Positions 48,962-61,762 of a stretch of DNA of 64,000 bases are shown here, piece by piece. The stretch comes from Mycobacterium sp. Marseille-P9652 (GTDB taxonomy: Bacteria; Actinomycetota; Actinomycetes; Mycobacteriales; Mycobacteriaceae): positions 83,391 to 147,390 of the forward strand of contig NZ_CACRUY010000006.1 in assembly GCF_902652685.1 (NCBI RefSeq). The letters are read 5' to 3'. The position numbers and the translations under genes were made by a program. The first letter of the stretch is position 1; each line of letters begins with the position of its first letter. The notes under the pieces were generated by a model. It had not been told where the DNA came from. It made no database searches and was given only the letters and a program-made list of their open reading frames with translations.

Positions 48962-50271
48962 CCTCCCACGTCGCTCAACTGCCGCCGCGTGCCCGCGCCG
49001 ACCGCCGGCTCGTCGGTGCCTCCCGACGCCCGCCGGGCGGTGACGGTGAGCCCGGCGACGACGATGACCGCCAGCGCCCACCACACATACGACATGCCGA
49101 GGAGCTGACGCCACCACGACGCGGTGGTCTCGTGATGCTTGGGCAGCAGGTCGATCGGCGTCCACCGCATCAGGGCCATCCCGGCCAGGGTGACCAGCGC
49201 CAGCGCCACGTTGCGCCGCCGCCAGGCCGCCACGCCGGTCACGAGCACGACCGGTAGCACCCACACCCAGTGGTGTGACCACGACACGGGCGACACCAGC
49301 AGGCCGAACAGGGCGACGCAGACGAGCGCGAGCATGGGTTCGCCGGCCGCCAGCACCCGCCGCATCGCCCAGACCGTGAGCGCCAGGATGGCCAGAGACA
49401 CGGCCACCCACAGCAGGAACTGCGGCTGATGCCCCAGGCCCACCCGGGCCAGGGCCCCGGCGACGTTCTGGTCAGTGTTCAGCGCCGCCTCACCGATCCG
49501 GTCCGTGTGATGCAGGGTGTAGGTCCAGTACTCCCACGAGTCGTTCCACGCCAGCGCGAACCCGAGCAGCGTCGCGACCGCGAACGAGGCCAGCGCGGTC
49601 AGGGCGGCCCGGGTGTCGCGGCGCAGCAGGAAGTAGAGCAGGAACACGGCCGGCGTGAGCTTCAGCGCGATGCCCAGGCCCAGCAGCAGGCCCCGCGGCC
49701 ACGGCGTGCGGCGCGGCACGCAGTCGGCGATCACCAGCGTCATCAGCACGACGTTGATCTGGCCGAACGCGAAGTTCGCGGCGATCGGCTCCAGCCACAG
49801 CGTCGCCGGCACCACGATGACGGCGGCCAGCCAGCACCGGCGCAGCCAGGCCGGACCGGCCAGCCACGACGACGTCGCCCACACGTCGAGGCGGGTCAGC
49901 AGGATCGCCGTCGACATGATGAGCAAACCCAGCGTCAGCGCCGTGATCGCCACGCTGGCCGCCGGCATCTGCAGCCAGGCGAACGGGCAGAACACGATGG
50001 CCGCCAGCGGGGGATAGGTGAACGGCAGGTCGATGCCGATCGGTGTGTGGAACAACACATCGCCGTGGTGAGCGCCGTGGTAGAGCGGGCGCCCGTCCAT
50101 CCAGGCCCGGCCGCCCATCTGATAGACGTCGATGTCGATGCGGTAGGGCGTGTGGCCGAACAGCTGCCAGCCGATGTAGCCCAGGCCCGCCGCCGCCAGC
50201 AGCCACAGCACGGACCACAACAGCGCCCGCCCCGGTCGAGAGCCCACGCCGGGCGCCTGCGTTTCACTCAT
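48958..50271 (-). CDS. Alpha-(1->2)-mannosyltransferase, GT-C (Rv2181-like)
   Basis: Polyprenyl-phosphate-mannose-dependent glycosyltransferase that adds single alpha-1,2 mannose branches to lipomannan and lipoarabinomannan. 437 aa with about ten transmembrane helices. The GT-C signature loop after the first helix is [21 protein letters not shown], with catalytic-type Asp residues, and [13 protein letters not shown] follows. Further conserved are [13 protein letters not shown] and [13 protein letters not shown] at 50271 chosen over an upstream frame extension. Extracytoplasmic active site expected. Confidence 0.93.
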   Translation of the reverse strand: MSETQAPGVGSRPGRALLWSVLWLLAAAGLGYIGWQLFGHTPYRIDIDVYQMGGRAWMDGRPLYHGAHHGDVLFHTPIGIDLPFTYPPLAAIVFCPFAWLQMPAASVAITALTLGLLIMSTAILLTRLDVWATSSWLAGPAWLRRCWLAAVIVVPATLWLEPIAANFAFGQINVVLMTLVIADCVPRRTPWPRGLLLGLGIALKLTPAVFLLYFLLRRDTRAALTALASFAVATLLGFALAWNDSWEYWTYTLHHTDRIGEAALNTDQNVAGALARVGLGHQPQFLLWVAVSLAILALTVWAMRRVLAAGEPMLALVCVALFGLLVSPVSWSHHWVWVLPVVLVTGVAAWRRRNVALALVTLAGMALMRWTPIDLLPKHHETTASWWRQLLGMSYVWWALAVIVVAGLTVTARRASGGTDEPAVGAGTRRQLSDVGG

Positions 50272-50362
50272 GTCGCAGAACAGCGTAACGGTGCGGGCGT
50301 CCGGCACGCTGGCGCAGCGCGGCATCCGCGGCGATCCGCCCGGCAGGCGTAGCTTTCTTTAA

Positions 50363-51253
50363 GTGCTCCATTGGTTCGTGTTCGGCGTTTCCCGGTGGTT
50401 CGCGCACGACATCGTCGGCCGCGGCCGGCTGCCCCTGCTGTGCTGCCTGGTCGCGTTCATCCTCACCTTCTTCGTCACACGCAGCTTCGTCCGGTTCATC
50501 CGCCACCGCGCCGAGAGCGGTCACCCGCCGCGCTGGTGGCATCCGCGCAACGTCCACGTCGGGGGAGTGCACATCCACCACGTGACGTTCGGGGTGGTGT
50601 TGGTGATGGTGTCGGGGCTGACGCTGGTGACGCTGTCGGTCAGCGGTCGGGAACCCGAATTCACCTTGTCCGCAACACTTTTCGGCATCGGCGCCGCACT
50701 GGTGCTGGACGAGTACGCCCTCATCCTGCACCTGTCCGACGTCTACTGGTCGGAGGACGGCCGCACGTCGGTGGACGCGGTGTTCGCCGCCGTGGCGGTG
50801 GGCGGGCTGCTGATCATGGGTCTGCACCCGCTGATGTTCTTCCTGCCGATCTGGCACAGCGCCGAATCCGTGCCGCTGCGCGCGGTGGTCGGGGGCGCGA
50901 TGGCGCTCACGCTGCCGCTGGCGGTCGTGGTGGTGCTCAAGGGCAAGGTGTGGACGGGGCTGCTCGGCATGTTCATCGTCGTGCTGCTGGTGATCGGCGC
51001 GGTCCGGCTGTCCCGCCCGCACGCGCCCTGGGCCCGGTGGCGATACACCAGTCAGCCGGACAAGATGCGCCGCGCGCTGCAGCGGGAGCGGACGCTGCGC
51101 CGGCCGGTGGTGCGGGTCAAGCTCTACGTGCAGGGCGCGATCGCCGGCACCCCGCACCTGCCCGACGAGCGCACCGTCGACGCCCAGCTCGACCACGAGG
51201 TGCACCCCGCGCCGCCGCCCGGAGACACCGAGCCGATCCTCATCGGCAGGTAG
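50363..51253 (+). CDS. Multi-spanning membrane protein (Rv2180c-like)
   Basis: 296 aa, GTG start. About seven hydrophobic helices, for example LPLLCCLVAFILTFFVTRSFV, FGVVLVMVSGLTLVTLSV, FGIGAALVLDEYALILHL, and LLGMFIVVLLVIGAV. A His-rich segment HVGGVHIHHVTFG and DEYALILHLSDVYW suggest a possible metal or quinone site. The cytoplasmic C-terminus is about 75 residues. Function unknown. It is 9 bp upstream of the RNase AS gene in the same direction. Confidence 0.85.
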   Translation: MLHWFVFGVSRWFAHDIVGRGRLPLLCCLVAFILTFFVTRSFVRFIRHRAESGHPPRWWHPRNVHVGGVHIHHVTFGVVLVMVSGLTLVTLSVSGREPEFTLSATLFGIGAALVLDEYALILHLSDVYWSEDGRTSVDAVFAAVAVGGLLIMGLHPLMFFLPIWHSAESVPLRAVVGGAMALTLPLAVVVVLKGKVWTGLLGMFIVVLLVIGAVRLSRPHAPWARWRYTSQPDKMRRALQRERTLRRPVVRVKLYVQGAIAGTPHLPDERTVDAQLDHEVHPAPPPGDTEPILIGR

Positions 51254-51262
51254 CCTCGCCCG

Positions 51263-53181
<1,919 letters not shown>

Positions 53182-53189
53182 CTGCCGCC

Positions 53190-53245
53190 GAGCGTGCATG
53201 TTTGTACGCCGACACGCCGTTGCGGGCGTACAACTGCGCACGCTC
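53190..53245. terminator. Long stem-loop between convergent aroG and pknL
   Basis: Outer arms GAGCGTGC/GCACGCTC (8 bp) and inner arms TTGTACGCC/GGCGTACAA (9 bp) around a 13-nt loop. Located directly after the aroG stop and just before the pknL stop, so it could end both transcripts. The M. tuberculosis transposase gene between these loci is absent. Confidence 0.6.
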
Positions 53246-53259
53246 GCGAGGTCTGGCTT

Positions 53260-54531
53260 CTAAAGCAGCCCGTTCAGGTTGCTGCCGATCGTCCAGGCCG
53301 CCGCCGCGGCCAGCCCGGTGAGTGCGAGGATCACGGCAACCCAGATCAGCACCATGCGCCGCGACCGCTGGCGGGCCCACGCGAACTCGCTCATCGCGAT
53401 GCCGGCGAAATGCCCTGTGGCGGGCTGGTATTCGAACTCTTCGAGGTCGGGATCCGGCTCGGGCGGGGGGCGGGGCGGCTCCTGCCAGTCGCCGGGGCCG
53501 CGGGTCAGCTGGCGCGTCGGGTGGCGGACCGGCGCGGGGGCCGACGGCCCGGCGGGGGGCCGCGCGGGCTGCTGCGCGGCGGCCCGGCGCTCGGTGATCC
53601 GCGTCTGGTGCAGCGCCGCCGAGCGGTGCTGGGCGGAGTTGCGCGGCGCCGGCACCCGGAAGTCGGGCAGCCCGAGCTCGTCGGCGATCGCGTCGAGCTC
53701 GGCGCCCATCTCGATCGCGTCGGCGAATCGGCCCGCCGGGTCGCGGGCCGTCGCGCGCGCCACGAACTCGTCGAACTCCGCGGGCACGCCCTCGATCGCG
53801 GCGCTGGGCGGCGGCACGTCGGTGTCGAGCCGCTGGTAGGCGATCGACAGCGCCGAGTCGCCGGTGAAAGGCGTGCGCCCGGTGAGCATTTCGTAGGCGA
53901 GTATCCCGGTGGAATAGACGTCGCTGCGGGGACCGGCGTTCCCGTCGCGCACCTGCTCGGGCGACAGGTAGGCGGCGGTGCCCAGGATGACGCTGGTCGA
54001 GGTGATCCCGGCGGCCGCGACGGCGCGCACCAGCCCGAAGTCGGCGATCTTCACCTCGCCGTCGTCGGAGATCAGCACGTTCTCGGGCTTGACGTCGCGA
54101 TGCACCAGGCCCGCCCGGTGCGCCGCGGCCAACCCGCCCAGCACCGGGCGCAGCACGGCCGCCACGGCGTGCGGCGGCATCGGACCGCGCTCGGCGAGCA
54201 GCTCGCGCAAGGTGCCGCCCTCGACGAGCTCCATCACCAGGAACGGGTGCCGGGCGTCCATGCCCTGGTCGTAGACCGCCACGAGGCCCGGGTTCTTCAG
54301 CCGGGCGACCGTGCGCGCCTCGAGCCGGAAGCGGGTGAGGAACTGCTCGTCGCCGGCATAGCGGGCGTCCATCACCTTTACCGCCACGGGCCGGTCGAGC
54401 CGAACGTCGACGCCGCGGTAGACGGTCGAGGTTCCGCCGCTGGCGATCTTGCACTCGACGAGGTAGCGGCCGTCGAGCAAGGTTCCCTCCAGCGGGTCGC
54501 CCATACCGGCTTCCGTCCCAGCCACAGCCAC
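53260..54531 (-). CDS. pknL: Serine/threonine protein kinase PknL
   Basis: 423 aa from GTG 54531 (ATG 54504 gives 414). Kinase domain about 20-285: glycine loop KIASGGTSTVYRG, AVKVMD (Lys), VHRDVKPENVLISDD (catalytic Asp), ADFGLVR, activation loop through STSVILGTAAYLSPEQV. A basic, Pro-rich juxtamembrane stretch follows, then one transmembrane helix, MVLIWVAVILALTGLAAAAAW, with almost no extracytoplasmic tail and no PASTA domain. In M. tuberculosis PknL phosphorylates the DNA-binding protein encoded divergently next door. A possible role at the division/dcw region is inferred from position. Confidence 0.94.
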   Translation of the reverse strand: MAVAGTEAGMGDPLEGTLLDGRYLVECKIASGGTSTVYRGVDVRLDRPVAVKVMDARYAGDEQFLTRFRLEARTVARLKNPGLVAVYDQGMDARHPFLVMELVEGGTLRELLAERGPMPPHAVAAVLRPVLGGLAAAHRAGLVHRDVKPENVLISDDGEVKIADFGLVRAVAAAGITSTSVILGTAAYLSPEQVRDGNAGPRSDVYSTGILAYEMLTGRTPFTGDSALSIAYQRLDTDVPPPSAAIEGVPAEFDEFVARATARDPAGRFADAIEMGAELDAIADELGLPDFRVPAPRNSAQHRSAALHQTRITERRAAAQQPARPPAGPSAPAPVRHPTRQLTRGPGDWQEPPRPPPEPDPDLEEFEYQPATGHFAGIAMSEFAWARQRSRRMVLIWVAVILALTGLAAAAAWTIGSNLNGLL

Positions 54532-54585
54532 GGGCCAATCGTAGGTGCGGCGGCGGCCGCGCCCGTGTGGACGGGCCGCGAAAAC

Positions 54586-55029
54586 ATGCCTCGCCGGGCA
54601 CCGGGCTGGGCCTACACTGGCGCCGTGGGCAGTATTCCGGCCGGCGACGATGTGCTTGACCCCGACGAACCCATCTACGACCTGCCCCGGGTCGCCGAGT
54701 TGCTCGGCGTGCCGGTCACCAAGGTCCAGCAGCAGCTGCGGGAGGGGCACCTGGTGGCGGTGCGCCGCGACGGCGGGGTGGTGGTGCCCCAGGTCTTCTT
54801 CACCCGCTCGGGCGAGGTGGTCAAGAGCCTGCCCGGGCTGCTGACGATCCTGCACGACGGCGGCTACCACGAGACCGAGATCGTGCGCTGGCTGTTCACC
54901 CCGGACCCGTCGCTCACGGTCACGCGCGACGGCAGCCGAGACGCGCTCAACAACGCCCGTCCCGTCGACGCGCTGCACGCCCACCAGGCGCGCGAGGTGC
55001 TGCGCCGGGCGCAGGCGATGGCGTACTAG
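54586..55029 (+). CDS. DNA-binding protein, PknL substrate (Rv2175c-like)
   Basis: 147 aa. A winged-helix/MerR-like N-terminal domain shows YDLPRVAELLGVPVTKVQQQLREGHLVAVRR. The C-terminal part is FTPDPSLTVTRDGSRDALNNARPVDALHAHQAREVLRRAQAMAY in pieces. In M. tuberculosis Thr9 in the flexible N-tail is phosphorylated by PknL and this abolishes DNA binding. Here residue 9 is Ala (MPRRAPGWAYT) and the only nearby Thr is Thr11. Divergent from pknL with a 54-bp gap; its stop shares CTAG with mptA. Confidence 0.93.
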   Translation: MPRRAPGWAYTGAVGSIPAGDDVLDPDEPIYDLPRVAELLGVPVTKVQQQLREGHLVAVRRDGGVVVPQVFFTRSGEVVKSLPGLLTILHDGGYHETEIVRWLFTPDPSLTVTRDGSRDALNNARPVDALHAHQAREVLRRAQAMAY

Positions 55030-56552
55030 GCGGACGCGGCGGCCCGGGTTTCGGCCCGGTGCAGCGAGTACCAGGCGGCCAACGCGCAGGCCGCGGCGAT
55101 CGAGACGTGCAGCCACGAGTACATGCCGTGCGACCCGTCGGGCTTGAAGATCACCATGACCCACGTCGACAAACCCGCGATCAGGGCGACGGCCTTCCGC
55201 GACTGGGCCAGCGGGGCCACGACCGCCAGCGGCCAGGAGTAGTACCAGGGCAGCGCGGCCGGCACGAACAGCACGACGATCACCATCGACCAGGCGATGC
55301 CGGCCAGGGCTTCGCGGTCGTCGTGCCGGAACCGCCACCACAGCAGCGGCAGCGCCACCGCGATGACGGCGATCCCGATGAAGCGCGTGATCCGCAGCGT
55401 GGCATAGAAGTTCACCGCGAAGAACGGGCTCCCGAGGGCGTGGATCAGGTTGGCGGCCGCGGTGGGGACGGTGAGCCAGTTGATGATCTTCACCGATCCC
55501 GCCAGCGCGGTGAGCCACCCGAGGCCGACCCCGGCCACCGCGGACAGCACCCCGAAGACAACGGCGAAGATCGCCAGGGACACGGCCGAGGCCGTCACGA
55601 ACGCGCGGGCGGACCCGTACCCCCGCTCCTGGCGCAGGTGGCGCATCCACACCCACACCAGGAACGGCAGCGCGATCCCGGCCGTGGCCTTCACCGCGAT
55701 CCCGACGGTGATCAGGGTGACGCCCAGGACGTGCCGCCCCTCGAACGTCAGCGCGATGCCGGCGGCCATCAGGCCGACCATGAGCATCTCGTTGTGCACG
55801 CCGCCCATCAGATGGATCAGCACCAGCGGGTTGAGCACGCAGATCCACAGGGCGATCGCGCCGTCGGTGCCCAGGTGGCGGGCCATCCGGGGCGCGGCCC
55901 AGATCAGCAGCGCGAGCCCGGGCAGCATGCACAGGCGCAGCAGCATGGTCCCGGCGACCACGTTGTTGCCGACGATCATCGTGACGAGTTTCGCCACCAG
56001 GATGAAGGCCGGGCCGTAGGGGGCCGTGGTGATCGTCCAGATCGGACTGACGTTGTCCAGCAAGGGATTCGGGTTGGCGACGGGCCCGACGTTGTAGGGG
56101 TCGAGGCCGTCACGCAGCAGCGCCCCCTGCGCGAGGTAAGAGTAGGTGTCGCGGCTGAAGACGGGCACCGACAGCAGCAGCGGCGCCAGCCAGAAGCCGG
56201 TGGTGGCCTTCATCGTGAACTCGGTGGCCCGCCCGGCCAGCGCGCGCCGGCCCAGCTTCAGCCACGCGAACAACATGAGGCCGACGCCGGCCCACAACAG
56301 GATCGACGACAGCACCAGGCCGTGGCCGAACCGCAACCAGGACAGGTGCAGCGACTCCAGCAGCGGGTCGTGCTGGCGGGTGCTGCCCGCGCCCAGGCCG
56401 CCCACGGTGATGAGGACCGAGCCCAGTAGGCCCAGTTTCGCCGGTCCGGAGTCGGGGCCGGCCGCGAACGCGATGAGCCGCGAAAAGCGTTGCCGGGCAG
56501 GCGGGTTCGGCGCCGGTTCCTCGGCGGGTGGGGTGTGGGTGGGGATGGTCAT
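55026..56552 (-). CDS. mptA: Alpha-(1->6)-mannopyranosyltransferase MptA
   Basis: GT-C enzyme elongating the alpha-1,6 mannan core of LM/LAM from polyprenyl-phosphate-mannose. 508 aa with about 12 transmembrane helices. The signature loop after the third helix is VPVFSRDTYSYLAQGALLRDG (read in parts), with catalytic Asp, then DPYNVGP and PYGPAFILVAKLV. Other conserved stretches: LNPLVLIHLMGGVHNEMLM and PWYYSWPLAVV. ATG at 56552, 13 bp after... the idsA2 stop on the same strand. Works downstream of PimB' and PIM synthesis. Confidence 0.94.
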   Translation of the reverse strand: MTIPTHTPPAEEPAPNPPARQRFSRLIAFAAGPDSGPAKLGLLGSVLITVGGLGAGSTRQHDPLLESLHLSWLRFGHGLVLSSILLWAGVGLMLFAWLKLGRRALAGRATEFTMKATTGFWLAPLLLSVPVFSRDTYSYLAQGALLRDGLDPYNVGPVANPNPLLDNVSPIWTITTAPYGPAFILVAKLVTMIVGNNVVAGTMLLRLCMLPGLALLIWAAPRMARHLGTDGAIALWICVLNPLVLIHLMGGVHNEMLMVGLMAAGIALTFEGRHVLGVTLITVGIAVKATAGIALPFLVWVWMRHLRQERGYGSARAFVTASAVSLAIFAVVFGVLSAVAGVGLGWLTALAGSVKIINWLTVPTAAANLIHALGSPFFAVNFYATLRITRFIGIAVIAVALPLLWWRFRHDDREALAGIAWSMVIVVLFVPAALPWYYSWPLAVVAPLAQSRKAVALIAGLSTWVMVIFKPDGSHGMYSWLHVSIAAACALAAWYSLHRAETRAAASA

Positions 56553-56565
56553 GGCGGCGTCGTCG

Positions 56566-58702
<2,137 letters not shown>

Positions 58703-58703
58703 C

Positions 58704-59420
58704 TCACCCCGGCGGCTGGTCGCGCGGCGCGGTCATCCGCGGTGACCGGTCCCGGCTGTTCCAGGCCAGCAGCGCCACCACGCCGGCGGCGGCGAACGAC
58801 GCGATGCCCAGCCAGACGCCCGCGCCGGTGAACGAGCGGGTGTTGGGGTCGGTCGAGCGGGCCTGCGCGGTCATCGTGGTGACGACGCCGGGCTTGAGCT
58901 TCCACGACACCACCTCGGGCTCGACGTGGTCGCCGTTGGTCGACGTCACGACGCCGGGGAAGGCGACCGTCAGCTCGACGTCGGCCTCCGGATCGGTCAC
59001 CGACGTCAGGTCCGCCCGCCCCTCCAGGATCACCAGGTTGCCGTTGCGGCGCAGCGACAGGTTCACCCCGGAGGCGTCGGAATTCATGTTGGCCAGCTGC
59101 GGCAGCTCGGAGAACGTCAGGTCGGAGAACACCGCCTGCGATCCCACGTAGCCGTCGCTGTCGTAGTTCGACACCGCCACCTTCTGGCCGAACGGCAGGT
59201 TGTTGGTGTCGAGCTGCGGGCCGGTGTCCTTGGAGGTCTTGGGCTTGGCCGCGGCGACGACTTCGCCGGACACCAGGTCGTCGGGGGAGATGGTGAGCGA
59301 CGCCCGCACGCGCAGGCAGCCGGTGGCCAGGGGGACCACGAGCATCAGCATCGCCAGCGCCAGCACGCGGCGGCGGGTGGCGGATCGTGGTGCCCGGGGT
59401 CGCGGGGAGCTGGCTCGCAC
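58704..59420 (-). CDS. lppM: Lipoprotein LppM
   Basis: 238 aa. A lipoprotein signal (RRRVLALAMLMLVVPLATGC) ends in the lipobox LATGC. The body begins LRVRASLTISPDDLVSGEVVAAAK and continues through VAVSNYDSDGYVGSQAVFSDLTF, with a C-terminal transmembrane helix GVWLGIASFAAAGVVALLAW. In M. tuberculosis LppM is anchored by that helix and influences phagosomal maturation. GTG start at 59420. Adjacent to envelope mannosylation genes. Confidence 0.93.
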   Translation of the reverse strand: MRASSPRPRAPRSATRRRVLALAMLMLVVPLATGCLRVRASLTISPDDLVSGEVVAAAKPKTSKDTGPQLDTNNLPFGQKVAVSNYDSDGYVGSQAVFSDLTFSELPQLANMNSDASGVNLSLRRNGNLVILEGRADLTSVTDPEADVELTVAFPGVVTSTNGDHVEPEVVSWKLKPGVVTTMTAQARSTDPNTRSFTGAGVWLGIASFAAAGVVALLAWNSRDRSPRMTAPRDQPPG

Positions 59421-59497
59421 CAGGTCATCGTGCCAGATGCGCGTGCGGCGCCCGGCCGGAGGCGCGCCGGGGCCGCTGCCTCTTCGGGGGCACGGGT

Positions 59498-60100
59498 CTA
59501 GAGGGGGAGGGCGCGCCCGAGGATGGCGAACGCACGTGGGTCGCCGGCGAAGTGGTAGCCCCGGATGATGTCGGCGAAGCCCAGGCGGCGGTACAGGCGC
59601 CACGCGCGGTTGGGTTCGCCGTTGGTCTCGGGGGTGGAGAGCAGGACGTTGTGCTCGGTCCGGCGGTCGAGCAGCCGGCGGGCCAGCGCCTCTCCGAGGC
59701 CGTGGCCCTGGGCGCGCGGGTGGATGTGCAACTCGGTGAGCTCGAAGTAGCTGCTCATGAGCCGGGCGATCTCCTCGGGCGGCATCCCCGCCCGCTGCAG
59801 GCCCAGCACCACCTGCTGCTGCCACCACTGACCCGGCGCCCCCGGATACCCGTAGGCCACCCCCCGCAGCGGCGCGTCGCTCAACTGGGCGGCCGTCGGG
59901 GCTTCCGCGCCCTCGGGCAGGTCGGCCTCGACGACGGCAGCCCCCTGCCACCCGGGTCGCCGGATGTGCTCCAGCCACATGGCGGCGCGCTGATTCTCGG
60001 TGCCCCGGGGGTAGCGCATCGCGTCGACGTACACGCCCAGCGCCTCGCCAAGGCGCCGCTCCATGTCGTGCGGCGGCAGGTCGATGAGGAAGATCGCCAA
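59498..60100 (-). CDS. GNAT-family acetyltransferase (Rv2170-like)
   Basis: 200 aa, ATG start. The acetyl-CoA-binding motif is HIHPRAQGHGLGEALARRLL; LTELHIHPRAQG and AWRLYRRLGFADIIRGYHF complete the GNAT fold. The N-terminal half is WLEHIRRPGWQGAAVVE and QWWQQQVVLGLQRAGM, special to actinobacteria. The M. tuberculosis homologue has been reported to acetylate isocitrate lyase. Divergent from the DUF3040 gene. Confidence 0.9.
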   Translation of the reverse strand: MAIFLIDLPPHDMERRLGEALGVYVDAMRYPRGTENQRAAMWLEHIRRPGWQGAAVVEADLPEGAEAPTAAQLSDAPLRGVAYGYPGAPGQWWQQQVVLGLQRAGMPPEEIARLMSSYFELTELHIHPRAQGHGLGEALARRLLDRRTEHNVLLSTPETNGEPNRAWRLYRRLGFADIIRGYHFAGDPRAFAILGRALPL

Positions 60101-60425
60101 CGTGCGGTGCCCTCCTCATCCACTGCGCGGGTCCGGTGCCTGTCGTGACCCCGGCCGCGGCCGAGTTGCGCTTCGGCAATTATCTCCACCCGGCCCCGGC
60201 CGCCCGACGCGCGGGCACGGCACCGACGGGCCCGCCCGGCAACCGGTTGGGGCGCAGCGCCGTTGCGGGTGTCGAGGGTGTCGGCCGGCGACCGGGATAG
60301 AATCGCCGCAGAACCAGTGGTACGGCGCAGATTGACCTCGTATCATCTGATTTAGGTGCCTTCACAACGGGCATCCGCGTGCTATCGAATTAGTGACGCG
60401 CCAACGTGTCGGCAAGGAGGGACGA

Positions 60426-60827
60426 ATGCCACTCTCCGATCATGAGCAGCGGATGCTCGATCAGATCGAGAGCGCTCTCTATGCCGAGGATCCCAAGTTC
60501 GTCTCGAGCGTTCGCGGCGGCGGCTTCCGGGCACCGACCGCGCGCCGTCGGCTGCAGGGCGTGGCGCTGTTCGTCATCGGTCTGGCGATGCTGGTCTCCG
60601 GCGTGGCATTCAAGGCCACCATGATCGGAAACTTCCCGATCCTGTCCGTCATCGGTTTCATGGTGATGTTCGGGGGCGTGGTCTTCGCGGTCACCGGTCC
60701 GCGCCTGTCGGGCAGGCCGGGGCACCCCAGTGCCGGCCCGTCACCGCGTCAGCGCCGCAACAAGGGCGCCGGCGGTTCCTTCACCAGCCGCATGGAGGAC
60801 CGCTTCCGCCGCCGTTTCGACGACTAG
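60426..60827 (+). CDS. DUF3040 membrane protein (Rv2169c-like)
   Basis: 133 aa. Typical MPLSDHEQRMLDQIESALYAEDPKF start, two transmembrane helices at about 47-90 (GVALFVIGLAMLVSGVAF and ILSVIGFMVMFGGVVFAV), and a basic C-terminus (RMEDRFRRRFDD). ATG at 60426 with AAGGAGGG upstream. Widespread in actinobacteria near the dcw cluster; function unknown. Followed by a strong hairpin terminator. Confidence 0.9.
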   Translation: MPLSDHEQRMLDQIESALYAEDPKFVSSVRGGGFRAPTARRRLQGVALFVIGLAMLVSGVAFKATMIGNFPILSVIGFMVMFGGVVFAVTGPRLSGRPGHPSAGPSPRQRRNKGAGGSFTSRMEDRFRRRFDD

Positions 60828-60849
60828 CGACGTCGTCACGACACTCACC

Positions 60850-60870
60850 GGGGTAGCCACTGGCTACCCC
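60850..60870 (+). terminator. Rho-independent terminator after the DUF3040 gene
   Basis: Stem GGGGTAGCC/GGCTACCCC with a 3-nt loop, followed by GTTTCCTTTCT. It lies 23 bp beyond the stop codon. A clear intrinsic terminator by mycobacterial standards. Confidence 0.85.
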
Positions 60871-61247
60871 GTTTCCTTTCTCGCTTCGCCGCATTGGCTT
60901 CCCCCGCACCGAGACTGCGACGAACGCGTGCCGTCGCGGCTCGATGAGGCCGTGGCCGCAGGCTCGGCGCCATAGTTTCAGGCTCGACCCCGTTACGCGG
61001 CGATTGATCGGCTCAAGTGTCGCGCTCGATGCGCAACTGAGGCCGAATCGAGTCCCGGTCCTTCTTCCATGCCCCACTGCGCCCCACTCCGCGCCATCGC
61101 CGGGCGGAGTCGCGATTTCGGGGCTCTGAAGAGCCGTTTTACGACGCCCCGCCAGCGGCGGCGACGGCCGGTGCGGAACTCGTCGGGGCGCTTCGACCGC
61201 CCTGCGTGGCGGATAGCCCCGAAAACACGGCCGCGACACCGCGCTAA
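60871..61247. other. Intergenic region upstream of the mraZ operator, no gene seen
   Basis: About 380 bp between the DUF3040 terminator and the MraZ box cluster. In M. tuberculosis an IS6110 copy occupies this interval; here no transposase, inverted repeats or target duplications are seen. Possible promoter elements for the dcw cluster lie in its 3' part, but none is clear enough to name. Confidence 0.5.
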
Positions 61248-61283
61248 TGGGGCAAAGTGGGGGATTGTGGGGTATGGTGGCTC
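61248..61283 (+). promoter_or_regulatory. MraZ operator: TGGGGN boxes at exact 10-bp period
   Basis: Boxes TGGGGC (61248), TGGGGG (61258), TGGGGT (61268) and a degenerate TGGCTC (61278), each exactly 10 bp apart, lie 48-83 bp upstream of the mraZ start. MraZ binds TGGGN direct repeats with 10-bp spacing in E. coli and other bacteria, so autoregulation of the dcw operon is expected. Confidence 0.85.
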
Positions 61284-61330
61284 AAGTGTTCGGGTGACCG
61301 CAGAGCCGCTTTCGGCGGGAGGTGAAGCGA

Positions 61331-61762
61331 GTGTTTCTCGGCACCTACACGCCCAAACTCGACGACAAGGGGCGGCTGACGTTGCCCGCCAAGTTCCGCG
61401 ACGCGCTGGCAGGGGGGTTGATGGTCACCAAGAGCCAAGACCACAGCCTGGCCGTCTACCCGCGGACGGAATTCGAGCAGCTCGCCCGCCGGGCCAGCAA
61501 GACGTCGCGCAGCAACCCGGAGGCCAGGGCGTTCCTGCGCAACCTCGCCGCCGGGACCGACGAGCAGCACCCCGACGCGCAGGGGCGGATCACGTTGTCG
61601 GCCGACCACCGCCGCTACGCCGGCCTGTCCAAGGACTGCGTGGTGATCGGGGCGGTCGACTTCCTCGAGATCTGGGACGCGCAGGCCTGGCAGGACTACC
61701 AACAGACCCACGAAGAGAACTTCTCCGCGGCCAGCGATGAAGCACTCGGCGACATCATCTAA
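61331..61762 (+). CDS. mraZ: Transcriptional regulator MraZ
   Basis: 143 aa, first gene of the division and cell-wall cluster. Two AbrB-like repeats: [26 protein letters not shown], and [32 protein letters not shown] (with the DxxGRxxxP and DAQGR signatures). GTG at 61331 gives the conserved MFLGTY; the GTG at 61322 would add three residues. GGGAGGTG is 6 nt upstream. Represses its own operon in other bacteria; the matching box cluster is 48 bp upstream. Its stop TAA overlaps an ATG at the start of a 57-bp minisatellite. Confidence 0.96.
   Translation: MFLGTYTPKLDDKGRLTLPAKFRDALAGGLMVTKSQDHSLAVYPRTEFEQLARRASKTSRSNPEARAFLRNLAAGTDEQHPDAQGRITLSADHRRYAGLSKDCVVIGAVDFLEIWDAQAWQDYQQTHEENFSAASDEALGDII

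Noticed and set aside
53260-55932. 890-codon frame containing pknL with a long N-terminal extension
   Set aside because: The extension is antisense to the Rv2175c-like and lies over mptA in another frame; PknL domain starts only at about 54531.
60828-61330. IS6110-type insertion at the site known from M. tuberculosis
   Set aside because: No transposase frame, terminal inverted repeats or target duplication are present.
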